Shown piece after piece: positions 33,341 to 45,328 of a DNA stretch of 64,000 nt (position 1 is the first letter of the stretch; each line of letters opens with the position of its first letter). A program made the position numbers and the translations under genes. The notes under the pieces were generated by a model. That model was given only the letters and a program-made list of their open reading frames with translations. It did not search any database and was not told the DNA's origin. The DNA comes from Trileptium ribeirensis (taxonomy: Eukaryota > Nematoda > Enoplea > Enoplida > Thoracostomopsidae): assembly GCA_030248225.1 (NCBI GenBank), contig JASANE010026648.1:1-64000 (forward strand), in the 5' to 3' direction.

Positions 33341-34489
33341 CAAACAGTAGAGAGAATCAAGCTTCCAATCGAGGGGTCGTCATGTCTGACCATACCCCGT
33401 TAGCTTTCCCGCGTAACACCAATCGTTCGTACTTGTGAGTCGTTCTCTGTTTAACTATTAAGATTCAGTTGTAGTAGGTAGCTGATAAGAAACTCTCGAT
33501 AAAAAGTAGGGTTCTCTGTGATCGAGGTGCCAATCGGTCTCCAAGAAATACTCCTGAGACATGCCACTTCTCAGCTCGCAGCTGTGTCTTGCGTTGAGCG
33601 TCGTTTGTTCGAGCCTGGGGTCATCTGCGCACACCGTTTGCCAGGAAATCGCGGGCACGTAGCTTATATTTCTTATAAACGAAATTATCGTCGTCGAGAC
33701 AGCGGTGAGCTTAACAGAGTGTAGTTTGAGGGCCAGTATCGCGTCCCCCTGAATCCGGGGTAACGTGGCCTGCTCGCTGCAAGCAATTAGGACTTTTGTT
33801 TCTTAGCTCAATTAGAATCGCTTAATTATTTCTCACCAGTCTTATGCCGTTCCCGTTGAAGCTTTATGGGGTCCTGGGTGGGAGAACGTCGGTTGGGCTA
33901 GGACATTTCACCCTGCATTCGCTGTGGCCGAGTCTACCATACCGAAGTTAGTTTCTGTCGAAGGTAAGACGAGACTCGCTACCGTAGCTGCACTGCTTGA
34001 GAGTACCCGTCGAAACTATGAAGATGTGTCAACCTCATCAGTTAGACCAGCCCATGAAAGGGGTCGTCTCGAATTTGGATGGACGCTTCAACGGAGGTAC
34101 TGTGTTAGTGTTTTGAGATTCTTTTTAATGGATTTGGTTTACAAATGACTTCGGGCGGTCTGGCATCCTTGTTTCCTTACGATTCTTCAATCGAGTATGT
34201 ATGCGTATCTGGGTGTACATAAAGCTTGACGGAACTGAAGCCACCTTCGCGCAGCTAGCCCACCTTGGAGAAAAACTCATCTCTTTGGCGGACCAATATA
34301 GTCTTGTTGCTTGACATTTTCCTCTGCGGAGTTTGCCGGAGAGAGAAAAGAAAGAAGATTAGAGCTGCCCGAAGACTCATGGAACAGCAGCGCCGCGACC
34401 CCGTAACCGGAAAGTCGGCCGCGTCCTTGGAAGCTTTTATATATTGTTGGAAATCAGCGGGGATTAGTTGCACGACAGGGATCAAAGCT
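33341..34489. other. GC-richer unassigned segment
   Basis: Composition is like the retroelement zone rather than the AT-rich right half. A short plus frame (33924-34148, 74 codons) is unremarkable. No domain, no splice chain and no copy elsewhere in the window was recognised. Probably old transposon sequence joined to the LTR-like fragment that follows. Confidence 0.35.
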
Positions 34490-34740
34490 GCACTATTTTT
34501 CCGTTGGTGCCCGGACGATCCCGGTTTCCCCAACTCCCCGGTGAACCTAAAGTTGACCTAAAGCACCGGTTAGCTTAGCATGCCACCGCTGGGTTAACCC
34601 ATGGTGTTCGCTCTGGTCCCTGTTATGACCCACATTTCCGTGGTATGATGGTCAAGCCTTAAGCCTGCTCACAGGTAGTAAGTCTCGCTTGCTTTTCCCT
34701 CATTAAGGTCCTATTTTGGATCCCCGATATTCACCCCGAT
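34490..34740. repeat. Fragment related to the left end of the giant LTR
   Basis: It matches 26405-26640 and 16613-16860 with substitutions and gaps: GGTGCCCGGAC, CCCGGTTTCC, CTCCCCGGTGAACC, GGGTTAAC, and AAGCCTTAAGCCTGCTCACAGG occur in the same order. It lies outside the element, so it is a diverged relic of the same or a sister family. Confidence 0.75.
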
Positions 34741-37700
34741 TTCATGTGAACCCTTGTACGCTGGTGGGACTGATAATTTAAATCCCGCTACGGTCAGACA
34801 CATGGTTTTGCTTGATTGAACCCTGGCGTAGCAGGTAGTGGTAGTTTATTGGGAAGGTTGGTTAGCCCTAGCTTACTACGAACGACGAAGGAATCGAACA
34901 CTTGTAGGAAAGATACTCCCGACCTTACACCGGTACACGGAAAAGATACAAACCGGTTAAGGACAATAAAGGTCGCTCGCTTAAGGGTCCACATTCCTTA
35001 CTCGCCGCAGAGGGCGTCCCTTCCTTCGAAACCAGGTATGTGTTTTCGGAAAGGTCATCAACTGGGCACCCGTCAAAATATATGATGTCATCAAAACCCC
35101 AGTCGCGAACCCGCAGAATTCCCTAAGACCATTGTTGAATACGGTAAGCTCACGGCTGTTCGATTCCCTTTAACTTCTCGGTTGCCAATGGCGGTGCTTA
35201 TATCACTTTTATCATTTCGGTTAGCGAAAGATCTCGATAAAATTCTGTAGCTTCGTGGGCTACCTGAGAGCTGCTTCCAAGACTGCTACCTTGTCGACAT
35301 TTTGATGGAGTATTTTGACAAAACCCAATTACTTGATTCTTAAAATCTCCCCACTTTGCTAACAGCACCTGTAAGGTTTATGTCCCAAGCTGGCTCAGTA
35401 GCCTAGCCGAATGTTCTAAATGGCACCCTAATTTTGCTAGTATTGAGTTTGGACTTAATGGTTATTGCTTTACATTTAAAATACACACGACAGATCCTTT
35501 ACTATCTGCAGCAAGCTGCGGTCACAAACAGCACTCTGACATAGGTTCCTAGGGATATCCTTAGACATTTAGGCTTATAAGGATAAAAATAAATGATTCC
35601 AAGCAACTTTATGTGCTAAAGTTGGCTCATTTTAGTACTCGTATTAGTATTGAATTTGTAAGGTTTTAATTTATAAGGTTTTATAACATCGAAATCTTTT
35701 GGTTCAGAATTAATTAACGGACCGTTTCTTAATTTAGCTCCGATTCCTGTCCAACCCTAGCATCTACAGTAATCTCTTAAATTTCGGTTAGGATGGTCTA
35801 AAAAACTGCAAGTCGTTTTCTGTGAAGAACCAAGGTTCAACACTAAGCATAGAATGGATATATGTCGATTTTAGTACAAAATACCACGTTTAGATCGGTT
35901 CAACTCAGTCGAAAACCAGTCGGGGAAGTTCAGTTTTTATAGACATTGCAATAGGACACTTGAAAAAGTTGGGAATTTAGGCAGGTTTCAAGGAAAACCT
36001 CTCACGCTAAAATTATAATAAGTTTTCTTCCATAAATATTCCTTTCAGTTTGCGTGATCTAGACAACTAATTGATCATGCAGTAGACAGTCTTGAAAAGG
36101 TTAATTCTAGCTTTCGGATACTCTGCATAGAGCGGTTGCACTTCACTTCACTTATAGTGCTGTTAATTTATTTAACTCGAAGTATTTATGGATTGTACCG
36201 AGTGTAGGCAAACTATTGACAACTTCGTGTCAGTTTTATTAGATTTGGTACATCCACAAAGGAATGGGCTGACAATGTTAAAATTTGCTAAACTTTTAAG
36301 ATACTCCCATAATTCCTGCAATTTGAAATCATGTAATAACTGACAAAGCCCGCTCCCATTGTTTCAACCCATATGGAGATATGTGCAAATGTCTTACTTT
36401 TTATACATCAATTAAGCTAAGGTGTGTGCGACAGGACCGAATTTTCTGTCTGCCGCGGCTCTAAAGCCAAGCTTTTCTAACCGCGATTACCCATTGTGAC
36501 ATGTTTAGGCCGAGCCACACCCTACAAATATATTAGCTAATAGTAAACCGCGGCTAAAAAACAGTTGCAATCGCCGGAATTGTCTCCAAAAGGCAGAAAT
36601 ATATGTTGACAATGGAAAATTTCTACAAAAGGAAACTGGTCGTACATATGATTGAATAGTCATAAAACATCCTTGCTGATGGAATAGTATAATTTTTCAT
36701 GTATTAAAGAGCGTGTTTTATATAGATACTAGGTTGGCTTTTAGAACGCGTCTAAACAAAAATTTGGAAAATAGTGATATTTACATAATTATTTTACCTG
36801 TATTTATGCGGGTTACTTTATGTGCTTGCGTTTTGTCTAGAGCTATTATTTACTCTGTAGCACAATCTGCTAAACTGAACGTAATAAATATTTTTTCAGT
36901 AGTCCGTCGCGGCTATCAAGACCGCACGCACAGCCGCTCTCGGTTAGTACAAACGTACTAACATAGTTTAGCTATTTATTTAATGTATGAAACGTTTTAT
37001 TTAGCTGCACATTTTTGTCCTTAATCGGCATTGGCTCTGTGACAGAATTAGACCCTAGATGCACACATCTTAAGGTAAATGATTGATTATTTCGATTCTG
37101 GTTTGTTGTTTTGTTACCATGCACCTAAGCACTAATACGGATTCGCCTTTCCAGTTTAACACATTCACCCAACTTTATTTTGGTACTACCCAACATACTA
37201 CAGGATATATGCAGTTTCAATGAAACTGTTCAACTTACTTATACAAACGGTATAAGTACAAAGTTTACAACATCGATTATATAAAATCTATGTACAGAAT
37301 CCACTTTAGACATTTTTATAAGCGAAAGTTTCACATCAGCAAATCTTTAGTGCCCCTAATATTTGGCTCTTAAAATACAATTTTCACTGAGGACACACCG
37401 AACCTGTATCCTAATCTATGTCTGTTATCTTTTCTTGACGAGACTTAAATATTTAAGGTTTGATGTTCTAATGAACAGTTTTGGTAGTTCAGAACCGTTA
37501 GCCAGTTGAAAATTTATCATTCGGGATACTCCTAAATAGATAAAAAGGTCCCAATAAATTTGCAGGTTGACTTTTCAGGTAAGAGTCGGACTGTTATTAT
37601 GAACACTTATCTTATTACTATTTTCAGAGAACTATTGCTTTTTTAAAAGGTAATTGCTTTATATACAGGCGTTAGCAATTTACGGAGAAACAGCAGAAAC

Positions 37701-38997
37701 TGAGTTTAAAGTTCAGGGAACTGGGTCATAAAATTTATAGAACGGTCTCTTCATAAACCCCTTTTATATATTTGAAAACAGATCAAGATTAACTTTCCTA
37801 TTTTTAATACCATGTTATAAAGCGTTTTAATATATTTTAATTCAATAACTAGGACCCAAATAAATTTAGACGGTCATTGACATGTTGACCTGAATTGTCG
37901 TGCTCAATATTTTCAATTAAGATTCCTAGGACTTTTACTATGATTCATGCTTCATCGAGAAATCAGGTACTCCAGGGTAAACTACCAGTGTACGTGGCTT
38001 AAGCCTTTTTGTTCGCCGTTGGAGTGCTTTAATTTCAAAAACCTTACCTATTAACATGCTCATACCCAACTTACGAATGTAAGAAGTCTGGGCTAAATTT
38101 CCATAGACTATATATTGACGGATTTTGATGAACTTTTATTAAAACTTTTGCCAAAAATTCTTTATGGAAAATGAATTTCCAAATATTATTATCTCTTATT
38201 GCCTTTATATAAATTTACCTAATTATATGAAATATATCAATATTATACATATTTACTATGATTTAGTGTGATTCTATAATTCTGGTATGACATGATAGCG
38301 ACATTACCAAAAGTCACATACATGAAAAATATGTTTTTAATTTCCGAATCTTGTCTGTGAAGTCTAAAATGCATTGATTATGTATAATACATGTATATAC
38401 GTGGATTCTCAGTGTAATCATTTATTATTCACAATGGTGTGCTTCCGGACGTCCGCGCACAATTATGGAACAAATCATAAAGAACAACAACAATTAAAAT
38501 CAGGCATACTATAACAGCTACAATGCCTAGGTGAGCTGGAGCAACCTGCTGCCTGATTAGGTCACTCCACCTCGGTGCCTGTATCATGCATTAAATTTAC
38601 TGTACATTGCAAAGCAGGAAAACAACACTCGTACGCATGCGTCATGAAATACAATACAAAACTGTGTTGTTTAGCTGTATATACTCAACTTCAAAATATA
38701 TACTGCAATGACATCATTCGGATGTATCTCGCATACAGGAATTGTGTGTGTGTCTCGAAGATAGCAAGTAGTGCATTCGGTTAGTGATTGGTAATTACCA
38801 GATGACGATAATTTTAAGTTAAAGTCTAGAAATCAGGTATGTGCGTTTTAAGTGCTAAATTGATCAAAACTGGTACAGAAAACGAATTTACCAGAGTTTT
38901 GTCCTTCGATAGAAGTTAAAGTAAGAAACACGCGAAATTATTGTAGCGCCAAGGTACGCTTAGATGCCATACTTTCAATTATCGCGATCTGATTATG
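34741..38997. other. Non-coding region, AT-rich from about 35100
   Basis: Up to about 35100 the base composition resembles the retroelement zone; beyond it becomes AT-rich with stops in every frame. Short frames (34816-35085, 36713-36961, 38575-38784) have no recognisable domain. No strong repeat or RNA gene is seen. Confidence 0.5.
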
Positions 38998-39125
38998 GCA
39001 TGTGGTGTAGTGGTAGTGCGCTGGTCTTGCAAATCAGAGGCTGGGCTCGAATCACGGCTGATGCAGCGTCTGGATAAGCCGTGGATGATTTAAGCATTTA
39101 ACGTAATGTAAACCCAATAATAATT
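38998..39125 (+). repeat. SINE with tRNA-Ala(TGC)-like head
   Basis: 38998-39064 folds roughly as a tRNA: a box-A-like TGGTGTAGTGG, an anticodon stem CTGGT/ATCAG closing the loop CTTGCAA (anticodon TGC), and a box-B-like GGGCTCGAATC. The acceptor stem pairs only partly and the T stem has a mismatch, so a functional tRNA is unlikely. A ~60-base unrelated tail follows (to ...GTAAACCCAATAATA), which is SINE architecture. A pseudo-tRNA is the alternative. Confidence 0.65.
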
Positions 39126-39505
39126 AGTTCCGTCCTTATTTTTCAAAGATTCATGGTGACTTACCAAGTTAATGAAAATCCGTATACAAGTTACAAATTT
39201 ATATGTACCAGTATCTTTGAAAATCAGCCAGGACAAACGTGGAAAGTATAAGCGTGGGTGCCTTATTTGAAAATAGTGGTACATACACGGAACCAGAAGC
39301 AACAATGGATTGCAGCGGTACAGGCACTAAATAAATATATAATGCTGCTATCAATACAGTTTTAATGAATTTTTTGCATCGTAGCAAATTCTGTAACTCT
39401 TAAGGACTTGATACGTATCATAACCTTCCCGACAAGTTTAACAATAGTACCTTTAACAGTTTTAGTATCGTCGGGCTTTGGAGTGAAAAAGCCTAACGAT
39501 AGAAA

Positions 39506-39553
39506 ATTTTGGGTCGGCGATCTGCCAAGATTTTGGGTCGGCGATCTGCCAAG
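39506..39553. repeat. 24-bp tandem duplication
   Basis: ATTTTGGGTCGGCGATCTGC plus CAAG occurs twice back to back without a mismatch, so it is recent. Confidence 0.9.
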
Positions 39554-40485
39554 AATCTTCTTTTACTAAAGTACTAATTCAATACTCGTGCAGATACGTC
39601 AGCACCTGTTCGAAAATTCGTTTCATTTACGGTATGACGGTTTAATTCAGAGTTCCACACAACGGCTAAAGTGGCAAATTCTATACGCAGCCGGATTATA
39701 GCCTAGATTTAGTGATGTATTGACTGTATAAATTTAGGCCATGTCAATATAATTATGTCTATGTTAAAGGCGTTAAAATTTCTATTTAGCGACACTATTA
39801 TATTGGCTAGGAATTTCAAGTTTATGGCAGGTTGGTTTTAAATATAAACTTTCGCTTGTTTAGGAGTTCACTTACGTATCTGAGTCTGATTGCTAAGTTT
39901 GTAAGCGAAGGATTGCATCATAGCTTTGATATAAAATACTTTTTTGAAATATGTAGTGCTCAAAAAATAATTTCAAATGCTTTGTCAACAATAAAAAGAT
40001 GTACATTTGCCACTATGTTCTGAAAGTGTGACATATTTGATAGAACCATTCCACGTTCGCAAAGACCTACTACGCTAACGGTAAGGTAATCTTTAGGAGT
40101 TGTTACGCCTTCAAGACTAAGTGGCGACATAAAGTCAAGGCTGAAACTGATTTAGCGTACAAGAAAAATTCGATATATATACTAGTTTCTTTACACAATA
40201 AAGTTAAAATATCGATATATTTAGTAGGTTATTAGATTGTAAAAAATGTTAATTTATCATTTACATGCCTGTATATATCTGTTGTCAGTGTTTTGTATTT
40301 CGTACAAACAAGACGCAAACTGTCTTTAGTATTTACTAAAGTCTTACATATATGATTATTTGCATTACACCACATTATACAATGTTACTAGTTAGTTACT
40401 ATTCATTGTTGTAATTCTTCCATATTATATATATGTTAATTTTGGGTTATATATTTGTCTATTATTATATCGCTAAATTATTTAT

Positions 40486-40529
40486 AATCATAATGTATGT
40501 GCAACGCAATCATAATGTATGTGCAACGC
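40486..40529. repeat. 22-bp tandem duplication
   Basis: The unit AATCATAATGTATGTGCAAC plus GC is present twice in a row, identical. Confidence 0.9.
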
Positions 40530-40613
40530 ATTTTGGTTAATATCTAAACTGTACTCAACTGGTATATTTTTGTTTGTATCTTCAAAAAATATCTGCCCGC
40601 TTTTGGATTAGAG

Positions 40614-41100
40614 CTAGAGGTGAGATTCGGTATGCGCCTCGGCCCGGCCCGGTCTAGCCTTGTGCGGCAGCCAGGGCTGGGCAGGCCGAAGCCCGATTAC
40701 AGACGGTCCGGGCCGGACCGTCTCCGATGTTAAACACGCTGAATACGGCCGAAAAATATTTCCGTTACTTCCCAAATCATGCACAGACCGAATGATTAGT
40801 ACACAGTGCGATAAACTCCTGTTTGTTATAAGAACTTTTTGTCGCGTTCTTTTCATATATGCGTTTTTATCTTTATATTGCCTGTATCCTTTGTATAGAC
40901 CGTGCCTACAGTTGATTACAAACCGGCCGGGCTGGGCTAGGCGGAAATTTTGTAACTTCGGGCCGAGCCGACCTCGATTTCCAACGCGCCGGGCCGACCT
41001 CGATTTCCAACGCATCGGGTCGACCTCGATTTCCAACGCACCGGGTCGACATTGATTACCAACGGGCCAAGCCGAAAAACTTCGACCCGTTCTCCCCTCT
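40614..41100. mobile_element. GC-rich hAT-like non-autonomous element
   Basis: A sharply bounded GC-rich island in AT-rich DNA. The ends are imperfect inverted repeats (AGAGGTGAGATTCGG against AGAGGGGAGAACGGG) followed inside by CGGCCCGG/GGGCCGA words on both sides. Flanks GATTAGAG and AATTAGAA agree in six of eight bases, compatible with an 8-bp target duplication. No transposase frame. Confidence 0.5.
40962..41066. repeat. 26-bp minisatellite, four units, inside the hAT-like element
   Basis: CGACCTCGATTTCCAACG recurs at 40969, 40995 and 41021, and as CGACATTGATTACCAACG at 41047, a strict 26-bp spacing. The unit is made from the element's own subterminal CGGGCCGA-type sequence. Confidence 0.9.
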
Positions 41101-41349
41101 AATTAGAAGACAAATAGTACAGTCTCAACTACAATCTGTTGATGTAGTGTTGGGTTTTTTGTTTCGATACATATAACTGGCAATAGTTTTGGCCATCTAT
41201 ATTAGGTACTAGCTTAGGCTGATTTTCAGACTATTAGCAGCGCAATTACATACTGTTTGCGACTTTTGTCTCGCCGCTAACAATCGGCAATAGATTCAAT
41301 TCAAGATAAATTAAAGCAAATTCAAGATAAAATATGATTTTGAAACTTA

Positions 41350-41705
41350 AGCATCTAAACTTAGACGTTTAATTTGTAACAGAAATGCATGGCTGTGCAA
41401 AGTGTCCCATTAATAAGAATAATGAAGACGAAAACGAATGCCTTTGGCTTAAAACGCTTTCGAGGTAATGTATGGATTGGAAGCCTCAGCATCTAAACTT
41501 AAACGTTTACTCTGTGATAACTATTCAAGAATGCAAAAAATGTACCGTTAATAAGAATTATGAAGTCAAAAATGAATGCCTTTGGCTTGAAATGCTTTCG
41601 AGATAAAGTATGGGTTTAAAAATGTAGCATCTATACTTAGACATTTGATTTGTGACAAAAATACAAGACTGTACAAAACGCCCCGCTATTAAGAATAATG
41701 TCGAC
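41350..41705. repeat. 138-bp tandem array, about 2.6 units
   Basis: AGCATCTAAACTTA begins at 41350 and 41488 and AGCATCTATACTTA at 41626, exactly 138 bp apart. GAATGCCTTTGGCTT and GCTTTCGAG occur at the same place in units one and two. Units differ by many substitutions, so the array is old. Confidence 0.9.
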
Positions 41706-42094
41706 TCGTTATACTTACTGATTAACACTGTGTGTATATTGTAGGCGTGGGCGATTTTAACTGTTATATTAATGAACACTTCAGATTTTTAGTTTTCACA
41801 GGTGTCACATGCTCATAGAGTTAAAATTTGCTGCCACTATAAATTTAATTATATATTACCGTCATACATGTAACAAATTGTCTATCCAAAATAAAATAAA
41901 AATACATAAAAACATTATGACACTGATCCGAATTAAACACAGGCGAACATCAAAACGAACGTATTTTAGTGCAGATATATATGTCTACGTGCTGATAGAG
42001 AAACTTCGTTATTCGGCATAAAACCAAGTAAGCAACTTCATCGCAAATTCGAAACTGAATCGGTTTGGGGATTAATTATTTTTATACAAAACAC

Positions 42095-42419
42095 ACGGGT
42101 CTTTTCTTTTAGCCCCCCCAGCCAGAATTTGATGCCGAAGCAGGGGTTCAGGAAGGTCTCGTTCGAGGCTTTGGTATACCTCATCCCGTCCCAACGAGGG
42201 TACCACCATTTCCCCTTCGCCGGCCCGCGTCGAAAAATTTGTAGCAGAAACTGCCAAAAATAGGCCGAAGATTGTCAAAAATGGAGGTAAAATTTGGCAA
42301 AAATATGTCCTCGGGGAGGGAGACAGGGCGTCAACTTTTGTCAGCAACTCCGCCTCTGAGGTGACCTCCGCCCTCCCGACCAAAACTACCCCTGAGAGCT
42401 CATAGCGTCAGCATGTATG
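42095..42419. repeat. Dispersed GC-rich repeat, copy 1
   Basis: A GC-rich block ending ...CTACCCCTGAGAGCTC then AGCGTCAGCATGTATG. Related blocks lie at 60180-60470 and 62913-63075; the terminal AGCGTCAGCATGTATG is shared with the latter. It has G-rich/C-rich words around an AT core with repeated GGCAAAAAT-like motifs. No frame looks coding. Superfamily unknown. Confidence 0.65.
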
Positions 42420-44973
42420 ATTAATAAGTGTTTAAATACATTAAAATTTAAATCTAAAATTGCAGAATACGGACAGTTTGGTCATATTGTTTGGTGCATA
42501 AATAAAGACTGTCACGCATTAAAAAGAACGCAACTTTTAAACATAAAGGCCATAATGAAATCATCGTTAAACTGTTTTAAAACCGATTAATAAGAATGAC
42601 AACATTTTTGGAATAAAAATTAGCACAATACTTAAAACCGACTAGTATCGACAAGTCCTATATATTAAAATTTTTTTTAAATTTTAATAATTCTTTCACA
42701 AGTTTACGAAATAAAATATTAACCTGCACTGAGTCAAGGAGATTGTTTTAGTTGCCGATTCAAGTAAAATATTTTATTAAATAAGTAACAAGCGGTTAAC
42801 CTAGACTGAGTTAAAAGCTGATTCATTGGTCCTAAGTGAGTTTGGTACTTAATCGATTTAGTCAAATCTGACTTAGCGTGTTTGCAGTATAGCATTAAAA
42901 GAAGTCGAGAGTAAAACAACTCTTATTCTTGAAATTTGTTAGTTAACATTGTCGACTTTACTTTGAACGCTTCATTTTCACAGAAAATATAAAATTGCTG
43001 ATTTAACCCTTTAACACATTTAGTTTTGATCCGGCGCAATACAATATGTAGTAGTGCATTAACTTAGTTAGTTTCGTATAATGCGTTTGGCTGCGTGATG
43101 TCATTCGCCCGAACGTTGAGGAGTCTTGAGGATCACAGCTACAGTGTCGTCACGGATTGGTGGTTAGTTTACGAGCGCTACTCTAACACAAATCTGCTTC
43201 GATTCATCGCGCCGACAACCCTCTGTTCAGCACTAGTCGAGAAGTAAACTTAATCATGAACCAACGGGTTCAAATTAAGTTAAATATTTCTGTTCTCAGT
43301 GCATGTGATCTTTAAAAACAAGTTGAAATGTTTGAAATTTGGCATCAGGCATGCGCTAAGTGCCATTTTTGTTTGCTCACTAAACTCTAGTGCATAAGAT
43401 ATGTAGAACACTAAAGAAAAACAATGTTACATACAAATGGATATTAAAAAAGATTTTCCAGCTTCGCAATTTAAGTTTTTGATGATCCAAGTTGCGTAAA
43501 CAAAGGCGGTTGCTCTTATAGTTGAACAGCAGCCACGGAAGATATGTGGATACACATTATGAATACTGATAATTTAATATTATTGACTTCTACTGGATAC
43601 GTCTTTACGTACAATGTGTCTTGTTAAGGATATAGTTTACTTGATATGAATTATACGGTATATTGAGTCGGGACCGCTGAATTATCAAAAATACCATTTG
43701 CGAGTCGGAACTAGTCGGTGTATGGCACATGTGTCCACAGAGGTTACTCCCTCTCTAAGATTTGAACGTTTTTCTATGCGTTATATTCACCCCTTGACGC
43801 ACTGCAACTCCCTGGCGTCCATGACGTTCTAAATAAGTTAGCAATTATGAGCAAATTAATTATGTAAATGGTAGCACAACGCAACAAACTACGAGCAATT
43901 TCGGCATTTGAAATTTCAACCCTTCCCTGCTGTACCAAAGTTCCGCCGGAGCCATTTAACCCGATCAAAGTCAAGCTAAAGGCATAAGTAATATGCAAGC
44001 ATGGTTAATATGCTGAATAAGTAATATGCAATATGCTGAATTGAAAAATAAAGGCGATTAAGTGGTACATAATATGTACATACATTATATTATAATAGTT
44101 TTAAGTTTTTTTCACAAAAAATAAGAGATACTTTAAGCATTCTGTGTAAACCAAACATTCACAATCACTGAAAGCTATTACTAAAGCTATAGCCAATTGA
44201 GGGGATAGTGTAACAATGCAGCTTAAGTAACTGAGCCTACAGTACGTTATTATTGTCGCTGAGAAAAGTGTGTTTCTACATACGATTTAAATCAAAATGG
44301 GTCTCTTAACATGTTTTGATTCAGTTAGTCTTTTACAGCAGTAAAGCAATCAAATTACTGCTATAAATCTGCGGCAAAATTTGATCCAATTACTGAGATC
44401 AAGTTAGAAGATGAGCGCACGTAATTTCTCCTGGTGTTAAGGTGCTGCTATTACTGCTAAGATGAATATCTTGTATAAGGCTTACTATTACCTAAGTCAG
44501 GGGCCGCTGCGCTTGAACCCACCGCACTAAGCTATTCCTTTTTCTAACGATTTAACGTCCAGCATCTATTGATGACATACATGCACAAGCAATGTGCACT
44601 ATGAAATATTTTACAGTAGTTTATGTGTGCCCAATGTTTCAGCAAGATCGTTGTCTCTACTTGATTTGTACATCTATGTATAAACATTTGCGAACAAACT
44701 ATTTACTTAGCTTGAATTTGTTGGGGACTATAAATTTATTTGCCTTAAGTTTGAATTTTATCTTTTTCTATGAAACTTGGACGCTACGCATTGTTGTATA
44801 AAATAACATATTATTGTCGGTTGCACTGGTTGCCAGAGTAGTGACCAAAGCGATTTAAGCGGTCTTATTTGTGAGAAATACCTTTGTCAGGGTCTATTTT
44901 GCAATATACGGTAATGCGAGAGTAAACTTAAAAGACCCCGGCAAAGATCGTATTTTGTATTTTTGTGTAAGAT
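42420..44973. other. AT-rich non-coding region
   Basis: No convincing frame, tandem array or RNA gene seen. Short frames are dispersed on both strands and lack domain signs. Confidence 0.5.
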
Positions 44974-45328
44974 TTGTTACGGAACGCTTTTTGGTCATTT
45001 GAAATTCGACGTAAAACCGTTCGCGAACACTGCGCTCCCGATTGAAATCTAACTATTTTGTGTTGGCGAAAATTGAAGAAAAATTATACAAATGTTTGAG
45101 AACGAAAATTTGTCGTTTTGATTGTACGTCACTTTTGCATTAAATTTGTTCTCGAACCCTGTATAATCTAAATTTGAATGATAATACACTAAGGAACATG
45201 CGTTCTGCAAACTGAAATCGCCAAAATTCTGTTCGAACACAAGATCTAATTTCTGGCACTTGAATTTGATTTCGCCAATTTTCGGTTAGCGAAAAACTGA
45301 ATGAAATTAAGCCGGTCTTCCGTAACAA
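44974..45328. mobile_element. Possible small TIR element (MITE)
   Basis: TTGTTACGGAA at the left end is repeated inverted at 45318-45328, and GGCGAAAATTG / CGCCAATTTTC words lie inverted further in. No clear target duplication. Words such as TTCGCGAACA also occur at about 60050, hinting at a family. Confidence 0.35.

Noticed and set aside
36415..36550. Possible inverted-repeat element around TTAGCTAA words
   Set aside because: Arms match only in short words with large gaps; not distinguishable from chance in AT-rich DNA.
38998..39064. Functional tRNA-Ala(TGC) gene
   Set aside because: Acceptor and T stems do not pair well and a SINE-like tail follows; kept as a SINE.
41350..41705. CRISPR-like array
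   Set aside because: Contiguous satellite units without unique spacers, in eukaryotic DNA.
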